From Whitmania pigra (lineage: Eukaryota > Annelida > Clitellata > Hirudinida > Haemopidae): a stretch of DNA of 64,000 nucleotides. The notes under the pieces were generated by a model. It saw nothing but the letters and a program-made list of their open reading frames with translations. It did not search any database and was not told the origin of the DNA. The stretch spans positions 1 through 64,000 of the forward strand of contig JAJTWR010000185.1 in assembly GCA_021613335.1 (NCBI GenBank), given 5' to 3'. Every line of letters starts with the position of its first letter. Position 1 is the stretch's first letter. The translations under genes and the position numbers were made by a program. This document shows positions 39,624 to 50,717 of the stretch, one piece after another.

Positions 39624-42600
39624 TCAAACGAGATGTGCGCTTTCTTTAGCCACTTCGTCTTTATCCAAAACTTGATATCTTTGATCATCAACTCCTCCTG
39701 ATAAATAAGACTGAGCCACGTGCCCTGGACCAAATGGCATGTTGTCAGCTAGCTGTTCTTGTTTGCTAGTTTGAAACATGGGATTTCTCTGATTGAGTGT
39801 GTTGGCATTGCCTCCATAAACGTTGAAGTATTTGGTTTCCATTGTATCCTTCGATTTATACCTTTTAAATAAAATTCAATGCAACAAAATATGGAGTCTA
39901 AGCATGTAAATATTGAGCAAAATAGTTGCGAAGAATCGAGGCAAACCTCTTCAGACAAAGACCTCCAATACAGATTATTGCCAGACAGGCGACCAATCCA
40001 AATCCGCAAATGGCGACAATTATTAAAACTAGGTGATTAGAAATTATTATTACTTTTAAGATTTAATTTAAAAATAAAATAATATTTGCAGTAATATACC
40101 TTGCTGTGATGAGGACATTTTAATCTTATCTCCACTCACCACAACTGAGTCGTCTGGAATGTCTGCATGATTTTTGGATGCTGGATACAATTAAATATTT
40201 TTATTGATTCCATTTAAAATAATTTAAAGTTCCCAATGAACCTTCGCTAATAACATAATAAAAAATGCACATTTCAGTTTAATGACAACTTAAATATGAA
40301 AATTCTAACCAGGAACAGAACAGTTTCCTATAGCTCCTTTCCACTGTTTGTTCTCGCATCTGAGGTACCAATTCTGCTTGGATGAATAACATCCGATAAC
40401 AATGTCGTCATTTGTCCTTTTCAACCAAGCATCCTCAGGGGGTATGATATCCAAACATCCATCGGCTGTAACAAATGCAACATAAATGTTTAAATAAGTT
40501 TTTCTTCATATAAAAAAAGTATTCAGTTAAATCTGAGGCAGTTTTGTAGGTTTTTTTTTATAACAAAAGTTGTAAAATGGAGGTGACCTTCGAGTTTCAT
40601 TAATGTCAGAGCCTTGACGTCTTGGAGGATGGTGATACTGATAAGATTCCCCTTGGACACCAAGTGACCAGTAGTTCTTGTTCGAGCTTTTAGCTCTCTA
40701 AGTCCTTCTTGGCAGATGGTGAAGTTGTTGTTGTTAATTTTATCCGAAACAATTCCTACTTCAGACGTACAGAAAGAAGAATCTACACTACTCTCACTGC
40801 TATGTTGAGAAAGTCTTTCGATTGACACTTTTACTCTTTGTCCTTTGAGTGTCTCAACCAATAAGGGTTTTCCTTGTGAACCACACAAGGTTTTGTCAAT
40901 CGATTTTGGACTGATGTATCTTGGTCTGCCCGTCACAAAAACATGGCAACTGTCTTCTAGTTCTATTACTGTAATGTTATAAATTATTTTGAGACTTCTA
41001 TAATTATTTGTTAATCAAGGTGCATGGGTGTGCTTATATTTATTAATTTACTTACCTGGCAAACAAGAATGTTCTACTTCCAGATACATTTTCAGCCCCA
41101 AATGACATGCAGTATTTTCTATATTTTCCAAATCAATAATTTTAATTTCACAAGATTTTTTCAAAGCGCATTTGGAGTTGAGAACATCCGTAACATCGTT
41201 ATGGCAGCCAAGATAGCGAGGATCCCGACTTTGGCTGCCAAATCCTTGCATTTCTTTCTCAGTCAAACATTTGCCAATGTTCATGCGACCGAATTTGGCC
41301 TGATTGATAATCAATACTTCTCCAGCTGGACAATCCGGTTTGAAAACTTCCTTTAAGCAAAATTCACCTGATGTGCCTAAAAGATTTTATTCATCATTGA
41401 AATATTTTGTAATTTGAATAGTTTATTACTCAATAATATTAGTAGCATATTCCTTCTTAAGCATGTCTCTGGCTTTACTCTTGTATTGTAATGCCTAGTT
41501 TCAGTGATGGGCAAAAGTTAACTTTTATCAAAAATTTACTAACTATTAGTTAAACTAGTTTTAAACATTGATCGATAAACTCCTATTCAAAATTAACGGA
41601 ATACTAAAAAAGGATGACAATATATCACAGAATATTACAACGAAGAAAAATTAATAATGCTGGAAGAGTTGGCAGAGAACTATAACACACGCCTCCTCCC
41701 TTGGCACAAACTCATTTCTTCCTTCCTCATCAAAGTATCTGATCCTTTAATATTTCTGTATAGTTGAACAACCTTTGTGGACTTCTTGAAACATACCTTG
41801 GCCTGTCCCTGTTTGTCGCAGTTCTTGCATCTACTCGACTCGAAATAGCGTATGTCTGTCCAATATGTCCTTTCCACCACATCCAATGCATCTAATACAA
41901 GATCCTGATGAGGAGCAAAATTTGAACTCGACTTTCCTGCTTGTGGTAATGAGTTGTGCTGCGTCTCGTCCTTCAGACGTTTGTTGTTGTTTGTTGGTGG
42001 CTTCGACATGAAGAAGGGCGGAAATTGGATGTTGACTGTGTTGATAATAGTGTTTTCAATTTGGGTAAATTTTTTCGACGCGTTAATCAAGTCCTCCACA
42101 ATAGATGCTTTTCTCTATCTACGATGCCTTCCTGTACTTAACTGATTCATCATCTTAGCCTTCTCATAGTTACTTTGTTAACTGAATTTATAATTACTTT
42201 GTTGACTGCTTGTAGATGCAAAAAGGCTGATATGCTGATTTTCTTCAAACAAGATTGAAATCAGAAAATTCAGTCTATATATTATCACGTCATAAAACAA
42301 ATTTTGGTTTCTCCTTGCAGTCTTAATGATGTAAAATAAACATATATAACATTGAGTCATCTTTTCAATTGTTATTTAATGAAATAAATATGATAAACAT
42401 TTTGCGGAAAAAAGTGGAATTTATTTAGTTTAGTTGACAACTTTTATAAAGTAGTCGAAACTAATAGTTTAACTAAGATTATTCTGTTGATATTTAGTTA
42501 AATTTTAATTATAAAATTTAGTTAGTGCCCACCACTGTTGAGTTTTCAATTTAATTAAGAAAACAAATGATTAAAATACCTCTATGATCTCCTGCTCTGG

Positions 42601-42658
42601 AACTGGTACCAAAGGTTATAGCTTTTACAATTAGCAAATACAAGTATAGATTTGTCAT
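39624..42658 (-). CDS. Receptor M: ectodomain class gamma, tail class 4 (recent duplicate of L)
   Basis: Exon 1 (42658 to ~42582) is MTNLYLYLLIVKAITFGTSS. Intron 1 is enlarged by a ~1-kb transposon at 41.5-42.5 kb. The SUEL exon (~41377-41056) has FGRMNIGKC (YGR changed to FGR relative to L). The CUB-like exon (~40970-40583) has CGSQGKPLLVETLKGQRV. The sushi-like exon is at ~40467-40312, the stalk at ~40182-40102, the TM at ~40029-39949 and the tail from ~39863. The tail ends DDQRYQVLDKDEVAKESAHLV. The coding frame is intact. Confidence 0.87.
41502..42537. mobile_element. hAT-like element (non-autonomous or decayed) in receptor M intron 1
   Basis: The left end CAGTGATGGGCAAAAGTTAA and right end TTAGTGCCCACCACTG form terminal inverted repeats very like those of the hAT copy at 33.9 kb. 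Flanks CCTAGTTT and TTGAGTTT look like a decayed 8-bp duplication. The paralogous intron of gene L lacks the insert (GTAATACTGAATTTTTAATT around 39115-39135), giving an empty-site comparison. A minus-strand open frame (41680-42099, with SSRCKNCDKQGQ) has no hAT feature I recognise. Confidence 0.78.
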
Positions 42659-42781
42659 GATTATATATCCTTTTCAGTTTTTCAGTTCACTTCTCTATCT
42701 AATCAAATTAAATATTGTGATCTTAGGCAGTTTGAACGCTTTATATAACTTTACATATTTTTTGTATTCGTGAGCATGTCA

Positions 42782-42795
42782 GGGGTTGTCTCAAA
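42782..42795 (-). promoter_or_regulatory. Shared upstream element, gene M
   Basis: Sense strand TTTGAGACAACCCC. GTTATATAAAGC is near 42739-42750. Confidence 0.8.
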
Positions 42796-42958
42796 GCGAC
42801 GTATTTTTAAGGATAATTTTGAGGCTTCTTAATCTAATCTTTATCGTTGTACTATTTAAAAAAGGCAAATGCTATCCACTTTGTTGTTAATATTTAAACA
42901 TTAATAACATGCTTTTCAAGATTTTTATTTTATATAGTCATGTCTAAAATGAAAAAAG

Positions 42959-45011
42959 TTAGTTGCTAGTATCCTTCTTCTCGTATTCCGGGTCCAGCAC
43001 AAAATACTGGTTATTTCCAACTTGATATTTTCCATTTTGCCCAAACTCACAATCGGAGTAAACGGGAAGTCCAGACTTTACCATTTCTGGAATTCCATTA
43101 TCTAGACATGTTTGGCCAGATTTTAAGTTATCATTTTGTGGACGCAAGGTTGATTGGCGCTGATGAAATAGTTTCGTTGCCAGCTTATTTTTTGCATTGT
43201 ATCTAAAAATATCAAATAGACAGATAAATTTTATATTCAATTCATAATAACAAATCGGAAGCAATAGCAGGATGATTTTCACTACCTCTTGAAGCAGACG
43301 ATTCCTAAACAAGAGATGACAGTACACAAAGTGATTCCAACGATGCATATAATCACAATGGCCACCACTGTAACGCAATTAGTTAATCAGATGAATAAAA
43401 AAACTATGAGCATTAATCATTTGCGTGTAACAGTGATTGTTATACCGGTTTTTGTTAAAAGCATTCATATTTTATTTAAATCATCTTACCCTGGGGTTGA
43501 CCTTCTTTGGAAGATTTTTCCACCAAATGAACGTTCAATTTGTCATTATTTATTGACGCTAAAGAATTCGATTTTAACGATGTAAATTTAAAAGATAAAT
43601 GTAGATAATTTTAACGGTATTCTAACAATACCATAGCTGCAGTTGCCGATGACGCCGATCCAACGTTGTCCAAGACATTTGAATTGCCATCTGAGTCGAG
43701 TGGAATAACATCCGATGGTGGCCTCGTTCTCAGTTCTCTTCAACCAGGCATCAGCTGGAGGAATCAGATCCGAGCATCCTGTAGCTATTATGAATGGAAG
43801 GTTTAGACATTTGCGGTTTTCCATTAACAAAATAATCTTAAACTAGTTACCCGTTAATCTCAGAATGCCATATTCGCTTATAAGTTTATCTTCCGATTTC
43901 TTTGGATTAAAAAATATATGAACTGTATTTGATGATGTTACAAAGAATAAGCTGTTGCCTAATCTTCCATTTCCACAAATCGGTACCTTCCTTTTCTCAT
44001 TTGAATCCACAATGTAGCTTTCAAATAAATTGTTCAAACATACTTTTGGCTCATGATCAAAATTGCTTTTAGATGTGTCGCTTTCATTGATCAATAAACT
44101 GATGTTAATTGCTTGACCTTTATAAGCTTCCACCTTCCAAGGGAAATCCTTCGAACCGCAAGTTGATGATGATTTCAATGAAGTTGGGAAAACATGAAGT
44201 TCTCTATCGGAGTTTAATGTGATTGCACATTGTCGGTTGTCTTGAGCAACTGTAACGTAATGTAAATATTCAATATTGTATCTTAAAAGCGATACGCCCG
44301 ATAAAAATTTAAATAAAATAAAAATTATCTGAGATAATGTCACATTAGGTTTTTTAAGAATCAAGTTGCTACTAAATATTTTTAACAATTAAAACTTTTC
44401 ACTCAAACCTTATATCACACTGACATAATGTTCTGATCAAATAGTAATTTTTGGAAATAATAATAATTAAATGATAAATTAATAATAACCCCTGAGGCAG
44501 CTGTAAGAGACATCCAGATACATGTAAAGTTCAGCATAGCAAACACTTTCAGTCACCACTTTTAGGTCAGGTATTTTGATCTCGCATTCTCTCTTCCCAA
44601 AGCACTTCTTTGAAACAAAGGAAGTAACATCAGTGAAACATCCGATGTATTTTGGATCATTTACGAGTCCAATTCCTTGGGTTTCCGTGATGCAGCGACC
44701 AAATCGCATCCTTCCAAATGATGCTTCATGGATTATTATCAACTCATCGTTTTGGCATTGTGGGTTGAATGTCTCAAATAGGCAGAATTCTTCACCACCT
44801 AATTGTTAAATTATTTATTTTAATGATGCTACCTTATTCTATAATTTTTTTAATGAACTTAAAATAATCTAACAAATAACTTCATTTAAAAGGATCTAGA
44901 CGTTCAATTGTCTTCATTATCAGCATGTTAGTTCGAAATTTCAGACAAATACTAACCGATATAATTGACGATGAAAATCTGACAGAGCAAAACAAACTTA
45001 AAATTGTTCAT
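42959..45011 (-). CDS. Receptor N: ectodomain class delta, tail class 3
   Basis: Exon 1 (45011-44959) is MNNFKFVLLCQIFIVNYIG. The SUEL exon (~44799-44490) has CLFETFNPQCQNDELIII and FGRMRFGRC. The CUB-like exon (~44249-43853) has CGSKDFPWKVEAYKGQAI; its sequence differs from all neighbours. The sushi-like exon (~43784-43631) is the near-invariant version shared with E-I and K. The stalk (~43561-43490) is NNDKLNVHLVEKSSKEGQPQ. The TM exon is at ~43370-43288. The tail ends NQYFVLDPEYEKKDTSN. The 3' half, including introns, closely matches gene K. Confidence 0.87.
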
Positions 45012-45101
45012 GATGACTTAATTCTTTAGCAGACATGACAATGCATGGTTTTATAAGTTAAATTTTCAATGAATTCATGCGCGGATCATTACTGAAATCT
45101 G

Positions 45102-45115
45102 GGGGTCGTGTCAAA
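45102..45115 (-). promoter_or_regulatory. Shared upstream element, gene N
   Basis: Sense strand TTTGACACGACCCC. ACTTATAAAACC is near 45049-45060. Confidence 0.76.
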
Positions 45116-45117
45116 TT

Positions 45118-45633
45118 TACAAAACTTATTAGCTAAAATGACTCAATTTCAAAATTTAAAACATTTTCTGGTCAATCTCGCAAACTTTTTGCAACACATG
45201 TTATTAGTATTAACAAATAAATAATACTCTATTTTTTTTTTTACATTTGAAAAATTGCTTTGAATGGAGTGAATAGTTTGCCAGAATAACTATCAGCTAT
45301 TAGATTGATATGAAAGTTCTAAATATTGGTAACTTGTGAGTTATAATTGTTGTTTAATTGTCAACGACGACGACAACGTTTAGAAATTATCCAAAGATCT
45401 TAGAAATATTAAACGTTTAAAAATTATTAACTTTAAAATATTTAATTAAAGCATTACCATGACACACACAAAAAAGAAATATCGAAATTGTTTAGCTCAG
45501 AAAGAAGCATTGAACTCGATGATGACGAAAGTTATGTAGCGAACATTTCGTTTTTGATACGGACAACAGGAGGTTTAAATATTGTAGCTAAAGTCGCCAA
45601 ACGCAAAAAAAGTTTCAAAATAAAAATTTAAAG
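45118..45633. other. Intergenic region between receptors N and O
   Basis: AT-rich 3' flank of gene O. No gene or named repeat is recognised. Confidence 0.5.
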
Positions 45634-48107
45634 TCATTTTAAAGCTGCACACTCTTTTGCCACCTCATCTTTGTCCAGCACTTGATATCTTTCATCGCCA
45701 TCCAGATCTGCATTTTCAGGCATAAAAGGAAGAGTTTGCTTATTAAAAGTCGATGAAGCCATAAATTGTTCTTTAAATCCAATGGCTTGCTGCATGTGAT
45801 TGAAATGTCCGTAAGCAGAATTTCCATTTAAATTTGCTCCATCGCAATAATAGGACTGACTCTTGCCTTGCCTGTGAGCCATTCTAAGAAGCATTATTTT
45901 ATTAACATTACTTTAAAAAAAATAAAAACGCTTTGTCGTCTTTTCGCTAAAATATTTTTTTTTTAAATTCATTTAATTTATGGCTATTTGTTTTGAATAT
46001 CTTACCTTTTTAAATAAATAGTGCCAAGACATACAATCGCTAGACACACGATGACCCCAAATGCTCCGATGGCAATAATGATAAAAGCTGTTCAAAGTAG
46101 TTTAATAATTCTTTACTCATTTACTTCACTAGCATAAAGTTGTTATTATTTAAATGTTGTCATAATTATACTTTGCTGAGTTGAGGACAGATTGAGCTTT
46201 TCGTTTTTGGTCACATCGTCTTTATCAGCTGGTGTGTTTTGTCCTGTTTTAAGGTATTCATAGAACAAGGTTATTATTTTTAAATAAAAGTTATTTCACT
46301 TAATAAATAAATTGTTCATAATATTTATTCCAAAATTAAAAATATTGTAATGAAATGTAACCTGGCTTCAATTTGAAAGTGTCAGGATTAGAGCAGTTGC
46401 CAATGCTGCCTGTCCATTGACTGTTTTCGCATCGAAGATACCAGGTTTGTTTGGATGAATAACATCCGATCACAATGTCCTCATTGGTTCTTTTTAACCA
46501 CGTGTCCTCAGGAGGTATAATGTCCAGGCATCCATCAGCTGATAACATCGGCATAACATGAAGCCACATTATTTATTAATAAAAACAAATATTCTTAATT
46601 TAACCTTAAAATAACAAATCATGTTCACCTTTCACCTCAAGTAGCATTTTGTAATTTCTTTCAAATCTGTTAAAAACCACGCTTATGTGATTTTCCTTGG
46701 ATATGTAGCCATTTGTTACATGAGAACGTGTGCTAGGATTATAAATTCCGTTGTCGCAAAGAGTAGCATTGACTTGACTTTTTCTGTCGATTATGACGCC
46801 TATTTGTCTCTGACATTCGCCTTTTCCAGCTGTTTCGATTTCCCTCAACTGTTTCACTGTGATATGGATGCGTTGTCCTTTAGAGACGTCTACCTTTAAT
46901 GGGTTTGCTTCAGTTCCGCAGAGGATGTTATGACTTGATGTGATGGACAAATACTTTGAGGTTCCAGTCAGGAAAACATGACATCCACTAGATAAATGGT
47001 CGATGACTGGTCGGAAACACAAATTATATGATCAATGTCACGACTGGGTCTAGAAGACCGTCGTGACAAGTTTAATATCCTCTTTTTTTTTGTATTATAT
47101 TATCTATGGCTCGTTGGACATATTTAATTAATTTTGTTATCGTTGAATAATTGTTTGTAAAATAAGTTAACAGAATTATTAATATTTGCTAGGCTCTTAG
47201 TTGATCCTTAATGAACCTAATTTCGTGAATTTTAATTGGTTGTTTTTGTGCGCAGTAACCTATTTACATGTGTTGTGATTTGTCAATATTTATGTGCTTT
47301 GGTTAATGATTGGCTGTCGTCATGGACACGAATAATTTTGAATAATTAACTCGATGAGAATGATATAAGTCTAGCCCGAATAGCGGGAAAGGGAAGAGAG
47401 CTAGTTAGTTAGAGTTAGAGTTAAGAGTTAGTTTGAGGCCGGTTATCTGCAGTTGATGTGTTAAGAAGTGTGAATAAAGCTTGTTTTTACAATTGCTATT
47501 AGCTAGTTCAGTATTCTTTGTGGTAGAAGTGGCGTCGACCACGGTCACGGAGCATCGGTCGTGACAATCAAGAAACAACATCCTATTACTTTTAAAATTA
47601 AAATTCATAATAATTAATTAATCAAGAATTACCTGAAAGGCAAGAATATTTAACTTCGAGATACATTTTCAATCCTGGGAAGCATTCAGTATTTTTTAGT
47701 TGCTCGAGAATTCCTACTTTCATTTCGCACTGTCTTTCGAGAGAACAATTTCTGCTTACAAACGCAGTAACATCGTGATAGCAGCCAAACATTTTGTGAT
47801 CCAAGCTTTGAGATCCAAAAGCATCAATTTCAGACTGAGCCAGACACTTTCCTATTTGCATCCTTCCATATTTTGCATCCTCAACAAACACTACTTCATT
47901 TGAGGAACATTCTGGTTTAAAAGCTTCCCACAGACATAACTCTGTCAGCTTCTCTACATAAAAGTTAAACGATTTAAAATTTTGGAACTCGACAAAGACT
48001 GTTAAAATATTCAAATTTCAATTTTAACCTTTTCCATCCAATGAATTCGAAAAGCATACGATGACTGGTAAAACAATGGTAATAAAGATCACTTTGGCAA
48101 TGAACAT
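45634..48107 (-). CDS. Receptor O: ectodomain class gamma-like, tail class 4, with a solo LTR in intron 2
   Basis: Exon 1 (48107 to ~48029) is MFIAKVIFITIVLPVIVCFS. The SUEL exon (~47952-47634) has CLWEAFKPECSSNEVVFV and YGRMQIGKC. The CUB-like exon (~47006-46630) has SGCHVFLTGTSKYLS and CGTEANPLKVDVSKGQRI. The sushi-like exon (~46540-46375) has GCLDIIPPEDTWLKRTNE and GNCSNPD. The stalk is at ~46243-46172 and the TM at ~46091-46010. The tail (from ~45885) has QSYYCDGANLNGN and ends GDERYQVLDKDEVAKECAALK. The tail upstream of YQVL differs from J, L and M. Confidence 0.86.
47031..47571. mobile_element. Solo LTR (531 bp) with 5-bp target duplication
   Basis: The LTR at 47036-47566 begins TGTCACGACTGGGTC and ends CATCGGTCGTGACA, giving TG...CA termini within short inverted repeats. 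Perfect ATCAA duplications flank it (47031-47035 and 47567-47571). An AATAAA signal occurs near 47472. No internal retrotransposon sequence is present, so it is a solo LTR left by LTR-LTR recombination. It lies in receptor O intron 2, between the SUEL and CUB-like exons. Confidence 0.9.
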
Positions 48108-48259
48108 TTTATCCAAAAGTGCATGAAAATGCTTTAAGATCTAAACTTATATATTATTTTTGAGGCAGGAGTCGTTATTATGAATTTCTAAAGTGCTTCT
48201 CCACAAAGTTATATTAGAGCCAACCTTAGGTAAGGTAAGCATACGCGCTGCAATTTCAA

Positions 48260-48273
48260 GGGGTCGTCTCAAA
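48260..48273 (-). promoter_or_regulatory. Shared upstream element, gene O
   Basis: Sense strand TTTGAGACGACCCC, a perfect match to gene A. Confidence 0.82.
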
Positions 48274-48554
48274 AAAAAGTATTTAAACGTGGAAAACATG
48301 TGATTTAATTGTATTTCTTTAAAATGAATTGTCTACTTAAATCACTCAAAATAAAAATTAATACAACGACAGTAAATTTTATTCATACTTATAGAACTTG
48401 TTCTCCTGATATATCTTTAAGAAAAATCCGAAAAAAGCATGTAATCTAATGCAATTATCAGTCTTTATTTAATTAATGAATGAATAAATAATAATATAAA
48501 TAATTTACATAAATTTTAGAAAAGTAACAATTTAAGAATCAAAACACATGACAT

Positions 48555-50533
48555 CTAAGCGAAAGCAGGACATTCTTTGGCAACTTCATCTTTGTCCAGC
48601 ACTTGATATCTCTCATTTCCAGTTCCTCCATCGTCGGAATGTGGAAGCTTATTAAATGTCGATGGAAAAAGAGATTGGCCTTTAAAACCACTGTTATCTG
48701 GATAGCGGTTAACATGCCCATAAGTCAAATTGCCGTACAAACTTGGTTCATTTATGTATCCTTCTTTTTTAGCTTCTTTTACTTTCATACTAAAAATAAT
48801 TATAAAAATAATCGTTAAGAAACATTTATTTTATCTCTAAAGAGCATTTTTGTTACTTTTTTAGATAGACAAATCCGAGGCAGACAATTGCTAAGCAAAT
48901 TACCAGTCCAAATCCGCAGATTGAAATTATGATCAGTGCTGAAATGGTTGGTTAGTGGGTTAGGATAGATTGAAAATTGCTAAAATAGTACAAACTTTGG
49001 TGACTTGCGGACATATTCAATTTAAAATTTGTAACGCCTTCACTGTTTTCATAATTACCATCTTAAAATCAGGTATTGTTGATGTTGAATTGCATATAAA
49101 ATTGTAACAAATACTTGCATTACCAGATCTTGTAATAAATGAGTTAGGATTGGAACAATTGCCAATAACTCCTGTCCATTGACTATTTTCGCATCGAAGA
49201 TACCAGGTTTGTTTGGATGAATAACATCCGATCACAATGTCATCATTGGTTCTCTTGAGCCACGTGTCCTCAGGAGGTATTATGTCCAAACAACCTTCAG
49301 CTGGTTTTAAATAATGAGTCAATGATGTTGCTCATCGTTAAATCTCATAGTTTGTAGGAAAGTATATAAAATAAATTACTATCACAAAATGTTCAGGTTA
49401 AATAGTATACGATTATTAATCGTTAATGGGAAAATTTGAAGGTGGAATGATGTTGTTTGCTTACCTTTCATTCCCAAAAGAACATTTTCGTATTGCTTCA
49501 GTCGATAGAGAATTACGTGTATTGCATTGCCTTCAGATGTAAAGCTTTGTTTAATATGTGATGGACTAATGGGGCTATAAAATCCTGTTTCGCAAATGGT
49601 TATATTTATGTTGTTTTTCTTCAAAACTATCAACCCAAGTTCTTGCTTGCAATCATTATGTTCCTCGAGTTGGTTGTTATCAAAAGCTTTGTAAGTGAGT
49701 TTAATTCTTTGTCCTTTCGGAACTTCTATGGAAATCGGAGTACCAGCGGTGAAGCATGGCATATTTTGCATGGTTGAAATTGACGAGTATTTTGGAGATG
49801 ATGATAAAAACACTTCGCAATTATCAGATTGATGAAGTACTGCAAAAGATCCAGTGGTGGAACAATATTTTAGTTATAATCTTAATTATAAATAACTAAA
49901 TTATTTATATCGTTACTCAATAGGAATATTTAAACTTATACAAATGATCATTCTATAACTCTTTTGAAACAAACGTATATTTTTCTTAAATTCTTAACAG
50001 CAATATTTTCGAGATTTTTATCAATATTTGAAAAAAAAACATCTACGAAATGCAATTTTACCGGGTAAGCAGACATATTCTACTAGCAAGTACATTTTTA
50101 GTCCAGGAATGCATGACGAGTGTTTCAACTGCTCCATATCTGCAACTCTGATTTCACATTGTTTTTCGTTGTAACATCTTTTGTTCAGAAACCCTGTGAC
50201 GTCATCATAACAACCAAAACTTCGGGGATCTTGGCTCTGAGGACCAAGAGCTTCGACATCAGACTTTGACAAACATTTCCCGATGTCCATTCTCCCGTAT
50301 CTTGCATCGTTGATTAAAACAATCTCATTTGAAGCACACTCCGGTTTAAAAACTTCCCAGAGACAGAGTTCTGCTTAATATTTGGTGACGTACAGTCAAA
50401 TGGAAAACGACACCAACACTACACAAGAAAAAAAGATAAATAATTAAGTCAAACCTTTCGTTGTTTCAGAATCGATGTATTTCAAATTGTTTATGAAAAC
50501 GTATATCATGATGGCATTTATATGACCAAACAT
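48555..50533 (-). CDS. Receptor P: ectodomain class gamma-like, tail class 4
   Basis: Exon 1 (50533-50456) is MFGHINAIMIYVFINNLKYI, a weaker signal peptide than in other members. The SUEL exon (~50373-50064) has CLWEVFKPECASNEIVLI and YGRMDIGKC. The CUB-like exon (~49843-49464) has CFTAGTPISIEVPKGQRI; the usual CG is replaced by CF. The sushi-like exon (~49302-49130) is GCLDIIPPEDTWLKRTND to GNCSNPN. A stalk lies near 49060-48996 (less certain) and the TM at ~48942-48860. The tail (from ~48788) reads MKVKEAKKEGYINE, then GNERYQVLDKDEVAKECPAFA. O is the closest relative. Confidence 0.84.
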
Positions 50534-50717
50534 AATTTCTTCACAGCAAATTAGTATTAAACTGTTAAGCCAAAAATTAAGTTTTTATGATTCTCAAGCT
50601 CATACAAGAATGTTACGACCCCAAATTACTATTCAGCATTCTGAATTCTGAAAAGTTTTCATATACTGCAGATACCAATTGATTATGATAAGCGGGTTAT
50701 TACGCGACGCAATCGAA

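Noticed and set aside
41680..42099. 139-codon minus-strand frame inside the hAT-like element as a host gene
   Set aside because: It lies wholly within terminal inverted repeats absent from the sister intron. Cys residues hint at a zinc-binding segment, but the evidence is too weak for a call.
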